A stretch of 64,000 bases of DNA from Yinghuangia sp051388915 (GTDB taxonomy: Bacteria; Actinomycetota; Actinomycetes; Streptomycetales; Streptomycetaceae): contig NZ_JBPKBH010000018.1 of NCBI RefSeq assembly GCF_051388915.1, positions 1 through 64,000 on the forward strand, read 5' to 3'. Below, in pieces: positions 30,500 through 37,624 of the stretch. Numbering within the stretch: position 1 is the stretch's first letter; every line of letters begins with the position of its first letter. The notes beneath the pieces are model-generated. The model did no database searches. It worked only from the letters and a program-made list of their open reading frames with translations, and was not told where the DNA came from. The position numbers and the translations under genes are program-made.

Positions 30500-30835
30500 T
30501 CTGGCCTCCGTGAGCGCGCGCAGGGCGGGCCGTCGGCGAGCTTCGCCTGCGCGGTCGGTGCCTATGCGCATCGGCGGCCGTGGCGGCGGACGCGGCACGA
30601 CGGCGTCCCGGCCGCCGTTGCGGGCGATCTCGCCGCAGAGGGTGGGGGCCGATCGCCCAGCCGCCCTGGCCGGTTCCCGGGCAGATTCCCTGCGGCGATG
30701 CTCCGGGGAGACCTCCTCGGCCTCGCCGTCGGGTGGACGGCGCTCTGATCGCTGTTGCGGAGCGAGGCGGGCACCTTGGGTCCGGCACCTGAGCCGGCGG
30801 CCGTGGTGCATCGGCGCCGCGAGCGCCCGGTCAAG
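30500..30835 (-). pseudogene. IS30-family transposase N-terminal remnant
   Basis: Pieces of an IS30 helix-turn-helix are spread over three minus-strand frames: EEVSRSIAAG, then REPARAAGRSAPTLCGEIARNGGRD, then AASAATAADAHRHRP and PEEVNRLSAGGRF. Intact IS30 proteins have EEISRGxAAGxSxRxIAxxLGRxPSTVSREIxRNGG here. At least two frameshifts; beyond repair. Confidence 0.45.
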
Positions 30836-30992
30836 CTGAGGGACTGCCCACGCGCCGGCGTCCCCGAGGCTCGTCCTGCCCATCCGGTGAACACCCGTGG
30901 CCACGCACCTGTGCCTCCACGACCGCGTGATCCTTCAGGGGCGGTGCACAGATTCGGGTTGCGATTCCCGGTCGGACTGAGTGTTATGTTGA

Positions 30993-31023
30993 TCTGCTTT
31001 GCTCCGATCGGAAGGAAAGCAGA
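30993..31023 (+). promoter_or_regulatory. Hairpin covering the ribosome site
   Basis: TCTGCTTT (30993-31000) pairs with AAAGCAGA (31016-31023), with an inner palindrome CCGATCGG (31004-31011). Folding would sequester GGAAGG (31010-31015) and the A of the ATG at 31023. It may control translation of the nucleotidyltransferase or serve as a DNA operator. Confidence 0.5.
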
Positions 31024-31817
31024 TGGACGCCCCGTCTTTGCACAGTCGCTTCCTCGGCGATGTGCTTCCTCGTATCCGGCAGGATGCGCGCGTGGCCGGC
31101 ATGGCGCTCACCGGGTCCATCGCGGGAGGCCGCTGCGATGTCTACTCGGACGTGGACCTGATCCTGGTCGTCGATGACGAGGATTACGACGCGGTGATGC
31201 GGGAGCGTCTCGTGCTGATCGGCTCCTGGACCTCCCTGGTGGCCGGATTCACCGGGGAGCATGTCGGCGAGCCGCGCGTGATCATCACGCTCGTCGGGCC
31301 GCCTCTCCTGCACGTCGACTTCAAGTTCGTCCGGACCTCCGACTTCGCCGAGCGGACCGAGGACCCGGAGATCCTGTGGGACCGGGACGGCCTCCTGGCC
31401 GGCGCCCTCGCCCGGCAGCCGCCGGTCGGTGTGGCGTTCGACCTCCAGTGGATCGAGGACCGGTTTTGGGTCTGGGTGCACTACGGCGCGACGAAACTCG
31501 GCCGCGGGGAGCTGTTCGAGACCATCGGCTTCCTCACCTACCTGCGCGAGACCGTACTCGGCCCTCTGGCCGCCCGCCGGGTGGGCGCGGTCCCCCGCGG
31601 TGTACGCCATCTGGAGACAATCGCGCCCGAGGAGGCGCGCAGCCTTCGGGCAACGCTGTGCGGCTACGACCGGCACGAAGCCGGACGGGCGTTCCTCGCC
31701 ACCGTCGATCTGTACCGCCGATGGTCCGATGCCGATGAGGCGACCGTTGAACGGCGCCATCACGCCGAGAAGCTCGCCGTGCAGTACCTCCACGACATCA
31801 TCGACCAAGACTGCTGA
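31023..31817 (+). CDS. Nucleotidyltransferase-fold protein (aminoglycoside adenylyltransferase-like)
   Basis: A 264-residue soluble protein. The polymerase-beta-type motif reads GSIAGGRCDVYSDVDLILV (residues about 28-46): the Gly-Ser and the Asp-x-Asp metal pair are present, and a third acidic position may be DFKFV near residue 101. The helical second half (SLRATLCGYDRHEAGRAFLA, DLYRRWSDADE) resembles AadE/ANT-like enzymes, so nucleotidylation of a small molecule is possible but unproven. ATG 31023 is preceded by GGAAGGAAAG inside a hairpin (30993-31023). Confidence 0.75.
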   Translation: MDAPSLHSRFLGDVLPRIRQDARVAGMALTGSIAGGRCDVYSDVDLILVVDDEDYDAVMRERLVLIGSWTSLVAGFTGEHVGEPRVIITLVGPPLLHVDFKFVRTSDFAERTEDPEILWDRDGLLAGALARQPPVGVAFDLQWIEDRFWVWVHYGATKLGRGELFETIGFLTYLRETVLGPLAARRVGAVPRGVRHLETIAPEEARSLRATLCGYDRHEAGRAFLATVDLYRRWSDADEATVERRHHAEKLAVQYLHDIIDQDC

Positions 31818-31846
31818 CCGAGGAGGGCTCACGTACCTCGCCGCCC

Positions 31847-32584
31847 GTGCTGGTCCGCTTCGGTCGGACGGTCCGCCGGCAACTGTCGGATCCGCGCGAT
31901 TGCGGCATCGGCGGCCACCGTTCCCCGCCACCGGTCGGGACGCGGAGACTCCCGGTGAGCCGCCCACGCGATTCGCGGGCGGCGACCCTCGCGTTCGCCG
32001 CTGCGGTCGGCGTGTGGCGCCCGGACCTGTCGGGCCCCGGCGGAATGCCCGGGCTGCGCGAACTGGGCGCCGTGGTGGGCTTCATGGTCGTGGCGTCGGT
32101 GCTCACCCCGATGTACGCGGGCGAGGAGTTCGGCTGGACCAGCTACCTGCGGCCGCGGCTCTTCGGCGGCCGCACCCTCCCCTCGATGGCCGCGACGAGC
32201 CTGATCTGGGCACTGTGGCACTTCCCGCTGGCCTTCATCGGCTATGTCGAGTTCGCCAACGTGGTCCTGGGCCTGACGGTGTGGACGCTGTCGTTCTCGC
32301 TCCAGGAGATCATCCTGACCTGGCTGTACCACCGCAGCCGCAGCGTATGGGTCGCGAGCCTGGCGCACGCCGGGAACAACATGGTGCTGTTCCTGATCCT
32401 GGGCGACGTACTCGACCACGACAACGGCATGGGCCCCATCGCCCCGATGGCCCTGGCGCTCGTCCCGATCGCCCTGATCTGCGCGTGGATCATCATCGGC
32501 CGACGCCTGCCCGGCGACCCCACCCCCATCGCGATCGCGACGACGCCCGCGAGCGCTCCGACGTCGGCGGACGCCGTGAACTGA
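31847..32584 (+). CDS. CPBP intramembrane protease-like protein, N-terminus doubtful
   Basis: The part from about residue 45 is a CPBP (Abi/CAAX) membrane protease: EEFGWTSYLRPRL (motif 1, Glu-Glu), WALWHFPL (motif 2, His) and HAGNN (motif 3), with hydrophobic helices between. The first ~45 residues are Arg/Pro-rich and do not form the usual N-terminal TMs, and the total of 245 residues is short for the family. The true N-terminus was probably lost by a frameshift or deletion near 31990. Function uncertain; family members act in prenyl-protein or bacteriocin-immunity processes. Confidence 0.65.
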   Translation: MLVRFGRTVRRQLSDPRDCGIGGHRSPPPVGTRRLPVSRPRDSRAATLAFAAAVGVWRPDLSGPGGMPGLRELGAVVGFMVVASVLTPMYAGEEFGWTSYLRPRLFGGRTLPSMAATSLIWALWHFPLAFIGYVEFANVVLGLTVWTLSFSLQEIILTWLYHRSRSVWVASLAHAGNNMVLFLILGDVLDHDNGMGPIAPMALALVPIALICAWIIIGRRLPGDPTPIAIATTPASAPTSADAVN

Positions 32585-32744
32585 ACGCGCCCCCACGCCG
32601 TGGTGCATCCGCCGCCTTCGGCAGTGGCTCTCGTTCACACCCGCGGCGCCGCGCGCACTGTCGCGGATGGCCGGACCGTTGCCGTGGGGGCTGTCGTGGC
32701 GATCACCGCCGCGACCATGAAGCGGCCGAGTACGACAGGCCGGT

Positions 32745-33017
32745 TCAGCCGGCGCGCCCGGCGGGGCCGAGGTCGAGGTACTGGCAGTTGTAGCCGCTGA
32801 CGCGGTCGAGTTCGACTCTGGTGACGTGGCGGATGTCGTCACGCCGTTGCGGGGGACTCGCTGTTGAAATGCGACCAGAAGGACTGCGTCTCAGGTCGAA
32901 GGCGTTGTCCGGTAGCGGGCGGCCGTGGGCGCGTTCGCGCATGGCGTCCCACGCATGTGGGTCGCCGCGCGAACCCCATCGCCACGGCCGACGCTGGAGC
33001 AGCTCGTCGACGGTCAT
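32745..33017 (-). CDS. Small hypothetical protein coupled to MarR gene
   Basis: A 90-residue protein (MTVDELLQRRPWRWGSRGDP, DAMRERAHGRPLPDNAFDLR). Its ATG overlaps the MarR stop as ATGA (33014-33017), so it is translated by coupling. The first 45 residues look like a compact helical domain; the end (SGYNCQYLDLG) looks less conserved and may be altered. Family not recognised. Confidence 0.55.
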   Translation of the reverse strand: MTVDELLQRRPWRWGSRGDPHAWDAMRERAHGRPLPDNAFDLRRSPSGRISTASPPQRRDDIRHVTRVELDRVSGYNCQYLDLGPAGRAG

Positions 33018-33511
33018 GGGTTGGTCGGCGGTTCGGTGCGCGGGGCGGTGTCCTTGGTCGCGTCGGGGTGCACGGCGTCGCGGACCGTACGCAGGGCCGT
33101 CATCAGGGCGTCCAGTTGCTCGGGCGTGAACAGTCCAGTGAACCAGTGTTCGACGCTCTCCAGGTGATCGACAAGGACCGCGCGCAGGCGCTCGGTGCCT
33201 TCGGGGGTGATGACGGCGTACGTGCTGCGCCGGTCTTCCGGACTCGACTCGCGCCGCACCAGACCACCGCGCTGCAGGCGGTCCACCACGCGCGTGACCC
33301 CACTTGTGGACAGGAACAACTGGGCCGCGAGGTCGGTCATCCGCAGCCGCCCCCCGGGCGATCGGCTCAGCCGCGTCAAAGCACCGAAGTCCAGGGAGGA
33401 CATGCCGGCCGCCTCGAACGTCGGCGCGAGCTTGGCGGCCAGCCCCTCGTGGGCCTCGAAGAAGATGCCGGACGCGGTCAGGCGGGGGTCGTCGAAGACG
33501 TCGGGGTTCAT
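33014..33511 (-). CDS. MarR-family transcriptional regulator
   Basis: A 165-residue winged-helix regulator: RMTDLAAQLFLSTSGVTRVV is the recognition region and RRESSPEDRRSTYAVITPEG the wing. The dimer-forming helices flank it (SSLDFGALTRLSRSPGG, then LRAVLVDHLESVEHWFTGL). It is divergent from an SGNH-hydrolase gene at 33680; the 168 bp between them hold two palindromes sharing the core GGAATATCC. The likely role is repression of both divergent units, relieved by a small ligand. Confidence 0.88.
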   Translation of the reverse strand: MNPDVFDDPRLTASGIFFEAHEGLAAKLAPTFEAAGMSSLDFGALTRLSRSPGGRLRMTDLAAQLFLSTSGVTRVVDRLQRGGLVRRESSPEDRRSTYAVITPEGTERLRAVLVDHLESVEHWFTGLFTPEQLDALMTALRTVRDAVHPDATKDTAPRTEPPTNP

Positions 33512-33555
33512 GCGCTCATCCTAGCGCGAGGTACTTGCCACGAGGATAGTTGACA

Positions 33556-33570
33556 TGCGGAATATCCGCA
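33556..33570. promoter_or_regulatory. TGCGGA-N3-TCCGCA operator-like dyad
   Basis: TGCGGA ATA TCCGCA, a perfect 15-bp dyad with core GGAATATCC (33559-33567), 45 bases before the MarR ATG. Suits a MarR dimer. Confidence 0.55.
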
Positions 33571-33585
33571 CGGTAAACATATGCC

Positions 33586-33610
33586 TGCCGCGGGGATATT
33601 CCTCGCGGCA
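33586..33610. promoter_or_regulatory. Second operator-like dyad with same core
   Basis: TGCCGCGGGGA and TCCTCGCGGCA (one mismatch) flank TAT; the core GGATATTCC (33594-33602) is the reverse complement of the core of the first dyad, 35 bp away centre to centre. Lies 70 bases before the hydrolase ATG. Confidence 0.5.
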
Positions 33611-33679
33611 ACTAAATGAGTCCCGGCTGCCGGGTCCCTCCGTCAGGGGCGAACCCCCTCGCCATACCAAGGAGTTCCC

Positions 33680-34810
33680 ATGTCCACCACCTGGGTCGCA
33701 GGCTTCCGCTCCGCCGTCCTCAGCCCCCACGAGGCCATCCAGATCAAGCCGTCCCGCGGCTTCCACGACCAGACGCTGCGTCAGGTCCTGCACCTCGACG
33801 GCGGCGGCAAGGCACTGCGAGTGTTGCTGAGCAACGAGTACGGCAAGGAGCCGCTGGTCGTCGGCGCGGCCCGGCTGGGCCTGCGCACCGCGGATGGCGC
33901 CGTCGACCCCGCCACCGACGCAGCACTGAGCTTCGGCGGCGCGACCGAGGTGGTGATCCCCGTCGGCGAACGCGTCCAGAGCGACCCCGTCACCCTCGCG
34001 GTATCCGGCGGAGCCGACGTGGCGCTGACCCTCTACCTGCCCGGGGACACCGGCCTGGCGACGTTCTCCCACACGCCGTCGCAGAACGCCTACCTGCTGC
34101 CCGGCAACGCCGTCGGTGCGGACTTCTCCGACGCCGAGGAGATCGACGGCCGCTACTTCGTCGCGGGCGTCGACGTCCTCGCCCCCGAAGGCACCGCGAT
34201 AGCCGTCGCGTTCGGTGATTCGTGGTTCGAGGGCACGGGCACCTCCACCGGCACAAACCGCCGCTTCCCCAACCTGCTGAACCGGCGGCTCCACCGCGGC
34301 TGGGTAGTCAACCAGGGCATCGGCGGCAACCGCCTGCTGACCGACGAGGTCGGCGTACGCGGACTGGCCCGCTTCGAGCGCGACGTGCTCCAGGTGCCCG
34401 GAGTCACCCACGTGCTCTTCCACTTCGGCCTCAACGACGTCGGGCTGCCCGGCATGAGCGGCGAACCCCCGGCCACCGCCGAAGACCTGATCTCCGGCTT
34501 CACCACCCTTGCCGGCCAGGCACGTTCACGCGGTCTGACCACCATCGGCATGACGATGGGCCCATACGCAGGAACCATCTACCCCGGCGTCGACTCCCCA
34601 GAGGGCCGGGCGGTGCGACGCGAGGTCAACGCGTGGCTGCGCACGTCGACTGTCTTCGACGCCGTCGTCGACATCGCCGCGACCGTCCAGGACCCGGACG
34701 CGCCGGACTTCATCCGGGCCGACCTCGACAGCGGCGACCACCTGCACCTGAACGACGCGGGCGCGCAGGCGATAGCCGCGGCCGTGGACCTCGCATACCT
34801 GCGCCTGTGA
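33680..34810 (+). CDS. SGNH/GDSL-family hydrolase
   Basis: A 376-residue enzyme without signal peptide. After an N-terminal beta-rich domain (residues 1-165), the SGNH blocks are visible: VAFGDSWFEG (nucleophile Ser), GIGGNRLL (Gly), FHFGLNDVG (Asn) and DHLHLND (Asp-x-x-His). This is the layout of streptomycete GDSL esterases related to rhamnogalacturonan acetylesterase; deacetylation or ester cleavage is the expected chemistry. ATG 33680 has AAGGAG five bases upstream. Divergent from, and presumably controlled by, the MarR gene. Confidence 0.88.
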   Translation: MSTTWVAGFRSAVLSPHEAIQIKPSRGFHDQTLRQVLHLDGGGKALRVLLSNEYGKEPLVVGAARLGLRTADGAVDPATDAALSFGGATEVVIPVGERVQSDPVTLAVSGGADVALTLYLPGDTGLATFSHTPSQNAYLLPGNAVGADFSDAEEIDGRYFVAGVDVLAPEGTAIAVAFGDSWFEGTGTSTGTNRRFPNLLNRRLHRGWVVNQGIGGNRLLTDEVGVRGLARFERDVLQVPGVTHVLFHFGLNDVGLPGMSGEPPATAEDLISGFTTLAGQARSRGLTTIGMTMGPYAGTIYPGVDSPEGRAVRREVNAWLRTSTVFDAVVDIAATVQDPDAPDFIRADLDSGDHLHLNDAGAQAIAAAVDLAYLRL

Positions 34811-34826
34811 CGACTCCCCACCGCCC

Positions 34827-35174
34827 GTGTCACAGCCCACCAGGGCACCTCGGCCAGGGGTCAGCAGGGGGCCGTCCACAAGCTGCTTGGCCGTCTCCGC
34901 GATTTCCGTTTCGTGGCTGGAGTCCCTGGGGGTGCGGCTGGTGGCGGTCATCAGCGGTCGGGCAAACAGCAGGGGCCTTCCGGCGTCGGGTGCCGGCAAC
35001 CGGCGTTTCGTCGAAGGTACGCTGCGGCACCCGAACCAGGACGCCGCATGGCGCGCCGAACTGCCGTACGGCCAAAAGCCATTCGCGGTGCTGCCGGGCT
35101 GCTCCGACTCCCGCGTGGGCGCGGATATCGTCTCGACCAGGGCCCAGGCCCGAGCCAGTGGGAGGTGGGGGGGG
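34827..35174 (+). pseudogene. Beta-carbonic anhydrase fragment, cut by gap
   Basis: The frame contains NRRFVEGTLRHPNQDAAWRA and PFAVLPGCSDSRVGADIV, the first zinc Cys and Asp-x-Arg of beta-class carbonic anhydrases. The expected FDQGLGDLFVVR continuation is instead frame-shifted (LDQGPGP in another frame) just before the N run at 35175, where quality may be poor. Upstream of NRRF the text does not resemble the family, so the start (GTG 34827 is the first in frame) is uncertain. The enzyme would interconvert CO2 and bicarbonate. Confidence 0.5.
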
Positions 35175-35344
35175 NNNNNNNNNNNNNNNNNNNNNNNNNN
35201 NNNNNNNNNNNNNNNNNNNNNNNNNNNNNNNNNNNNNNNNNNNNNNNNNNNNNNNNNNNNNNNNNNNNNNNNNNNNNNNNNNNNNNNNNNNNNNNNNNNN
35301 NNNNNNNNNNNNNNNNNNNNNNNNNNNNNNNNNNNNNNNNNNNN
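35175..35344. other. Assembly gap (170 N)
   Basis: Undetermined bases bordered on the left by a run of G. It hides the rest of the carbonic anhydrase gene and the start of the DUF1508 gene; the real distance is unknown and may be larger. Confidence 1.
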
Positions 35345-35539
35345 CCCGACCAGTTGCCACGCCGAAAAGGATCACTGGTTGAGCAGCGCGGGAAGTACCG
35401 GTTCGGGCTCAAGGCCAGCAACGGACAGATCATCGCCACCGGCGAGGCCTACGAGTCCAAGGCCGCCTGCATGAACGGCATCAAGTCCATCCAGACCAAC
35501 GCCCCCGGAGCGAAGATCCAAGAACTCACCAGCGCCTGA
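35345..35539 (+). CDS. DUF1508 (YegP-like) protein, 5' end in gap
   Basis: The last 55 residues read RGKYRFGLKASNGQIIATGE, then YESKAACMNGIKSIQTNAPG, the single DUF1508 repeat. Family members are short (about 60 residues per repeat) cytoplasmic proteins of unknown role. Only a few residues seem missing upstream. Start not visible. Confidence 0.75.
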   Translation, partial: PDQLPRRKGSLVEQRGKYRFGLKASNGQIIATGEAYESKAACMNGIKSIQTNAPGAKIQELTSA

Positions 35540-35743
35540 CCGCCGCCCGCCCCCGGGAACCGGGCTCCGGCGCAGCCCCCCCGTGAATCACGCGCCCCGA
35601 AGAGCCCCGCCGCGCAGGCTCCGCTGCTGTGACGCCCCGGCGGTACCGCCGGCGGCGGGGGACAGCGCGCCATGCGTCTGTGCGGCGATCGGGGTGCCGC
35701 GGTGCCTTGAGCGGTACGCCGTTCGTGGCGACACCTCGCCCGG

Positions 35744-36118
35744 GTGCGCTCGTTGATCCGTGGCATGGACCTGGTCGACGGCGGCGCGGCGGATGAGGTG
35801 GTGCTGGTGTTCGGTCCGGTCGGCGCACTGGAGCAGGTGGTGGGTCGCCTGACCGCGTGCGGGGACCTGGCCGACGCGGCGCCGGTGCTGCCGGACGTCG
35901 ACAACCCGGTCCGCGGGTCGTGCGTGCTGCGCATGACCGCGCCCGGCGGCGGGCGGACCCCTGGCCGCGGCCGCAGGAGCGGGGGACGCAAGACAGCAGT
36001 CGGGTTCCTTGACTCCCTAGCCGCTGTCCTGCGCCGCCCGGACCGCGGCACCGCCCGCCGCCCGGAAGGCAGTCCGCCAGGCCGGCCGGGACGCCACCGC
36101 GCCCGCACCGGCAACTGA
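35744..36118 (+). CDS. Small hypothetical protein
   Basis: Up to 124 residues; the part MDLVDGGAADEVVLVFGPVG...RLTACGDLADAAPVLPDVDN has strong coding composition, while the last 50 residues are Arg/Gly/Pro-rich. ATG 35765 (residue 8) may be the real start. A 12-bp hairpin 26 bases after the stop supports a transcription unit. Family not recognised. Confidence 0.4.
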   Translation: MRSLIRGMDLVDGGAADEVVLVFGPVGALEQVVGRLTACGDLADAAPVLPDVDNPVRGSCVLRMTAPGGGRTPGRGRRSGGRKTAVGFLDSLAAVLRRPDRGTARRPEGSPPGRPGRHRARTGN

Positions 36119-36144
36119 ACGGCAATTGAACCTGCCCCGAGAAC

Positions 36145-36183
36145 GTGCGGGGCTGCCTCACCCCCCGAGGAGCAGCCCCGCAC
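36145..36183. terminator. 12-bp perfect hairpin
   Basis: GTGCGGGGCTGC (36145-36156) pairs with GCAGCCCCGCAC (36172-36183) around a 15-base loop, just after the stop at 36118. Beyond it, 36184-36462 shows nothing recognisable. Confidence 0.65.
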
Positions 36184-36462
36184 CACAACTCCCGGGGCGG
36201 CAACCGGCGTACGAACAAGCCGCGTTCACCCGATCCGAACGCGGCAGCCGGTGCCCGCCGTGCGGAGGGTCAGGGAACTGCGTTGCCGCAAACGGGCTTT
36301 CGCGCCCCCCAGATGCCCAGACCGACACCGCGGACGCCCATGCGCTTGATCTTGGCCGAATCTACGGTTCTGGCCTGTTCCCTTCGCTGCGGGGGAGGTC
36401 TACGGTGATTCGCCCCGGAGGGACCACACGGCGCACCGGGCGCCTGTGAGGTCTGTGTCCGC

Positions 36463-37095
36463 GTGCCCACCCCCACCCGGCGCGCGGCCTCCGGCACTGG
36501 CGGCCCCGGTGCGGCAGTTCGCGTCCGGGCCGCCTGCGGCGTTCGCGCACGCGAGGCTAGCGGGCGCGGCGTCGGGCGTCGCGTCGAAGACCACACGGCG
36601 GACATCGCCGTGCGATCGGCGACTCACACCGCATTGCTGCACGCACTGCCGCGTCTGCCCCCTCGGATGCGCGAGGTCGCCTGGCGCCACGCCACTGGCA
36701 TCGACAACAACGCCATCGCAGCCGAACTGTCCATGGCACGCAGCACGGTACGGGTCCATCTGCGCCAAATCCGTTTGCGGCTGCGAGCGGACCCCATCCT
36801 GCGCCGCCGTCCTGACACCAAGCTCATAGCGTGGAGCGGCGTCGCCTCGGACTTGACGGAGCCCACCATGGAGGATGACCTTCGACCGGCCGGGACGCCA
36901 CCCTGCCGGGATAGGCAGCTGCCGCGCTGTCTGTCATGGGCCGCCTCCCACGTCCATCCTGTAAGCGCTGCCCGATGTTCGACGCAGCACGCTGGCAGGC
37001 AGTACGCGCCGCCGGATGGCGGAGTCCGACCTTGGCGGCCGGCAAGCAGGCACCGTCCACCGCATCCTCCAGGAGTGACACCGCCTGGACGGTGA
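36463..37095 (+). CDS. Sigma-70 region 4-like helix-turn-helix protein, probably a remnant
   Basis: The centre (about 36622-36810) codes for ALLHALPRLPPRMREVAWRH followed by NNAIAAELSMARSTVRVHLRQIRLRLRAD, a sigma region 4 or LuxR-like helix-turn-helix. The flanks are low in coding signal: the first 50 residues are Arg/Ala-rich and the tail after 36850 is unlike a protein. No region 2 is present. The actual gene is therefore probably shorter, or it is the surviving end of a sigma-factor gene. Boundaries are those of the open frame. Confidence 0.4.
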   Translation: MPTPTRRAASGTGGPGAAVRVRAACGVRAREASGRGVGRRVEDHTADIAVRSATHTALLHALPRLPPRMREVAWRHATGIDNNAIAAELSMARSTVRVHLRQIRLRLRADPILRRRPDTKLIAWSGVASDLTEPTMEDDLRPAGTPPCRDRQLPRCLSWAASHVHPVSAARCSTQHAGRQYAPPDGGVRPWRPASRHRPPHPPGVTPPGR

Positions 37096-37186
37096 ATTTA
37101 CGCGCCCGCGAACGGGGACAGTCCACGAAAGCATGCGAACCCGCGACGCGCCGACGTCGAGCGCGCCGCGGCTGAGAGGAGTCGTC

Positions 37187-37624
37187 GTGTCCGATTCGGT
37201 TCTCCCCCCGAGTGAAGACGGCCACCGGCGCCCCGACGGGGTCGACGACGCCACCGTCGCGGCGCTCGGCCGGGTTTCGGAGGCATGGGAGTACACCGCC
37301 CGAGCCCGCGGCCACCTGTACGCGTTCCATCAGCTCACCGGCAGCGCCGACCGCATCCTTCACGATGCCGTGGACATGCTGCGGGAGGCCGGACACGCCG
37401 AGGCCGCACAGGCCCTGAAGAGCGAGGTAGCGGGGCGCAACGTCATCCCGGGCCATTGGACGTTCCAGATCGTCGAGGCGTATGACCGGACGTACTACCA
37501 GCCCTTCGCGGACGCCGAGCAGCGCCTGCGCGACGACCTTGCCGATGGCCGACGACATCTCTACGAGGCGGAGATGAAGCAACGCCTGCGCACTCGCGGC
37601 CACCCGGACCACACTTGGGACTGA
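37187..37624 (+). CDS. Conserved actinobacterial hypothetical protein
   Basis: A 145-residue helical protein: ALGRVSEAWEYTARARGHLY, AFHQLTGSADRILHDAVDML, VIPGHWTFQIVEAYD and LYEAEMKQRLRTRGHPDHTW. I recognise this as a widespread actinobacterial protein without a known role. GTG 37187 has AGAGGA (37175-37180) six bases before it. Its 3' part overlaps the far end of the convergent oxidoreductase frame, most likely because that frame has lost its stop. Confidence 0.75.
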   Translation: MSDSVLPPSEDGHRRPDGVDDATVAALGRVSEAWEYTARARGHLYAFHQLTGSADRILHDAVDMLREAGHAEAAQALKSEVAGRNVIPGHWTFQIVEAYDRTYYQPFADAEQRLRDDLADGRRHLYEAEMKQRLRTRGHPDHTWD

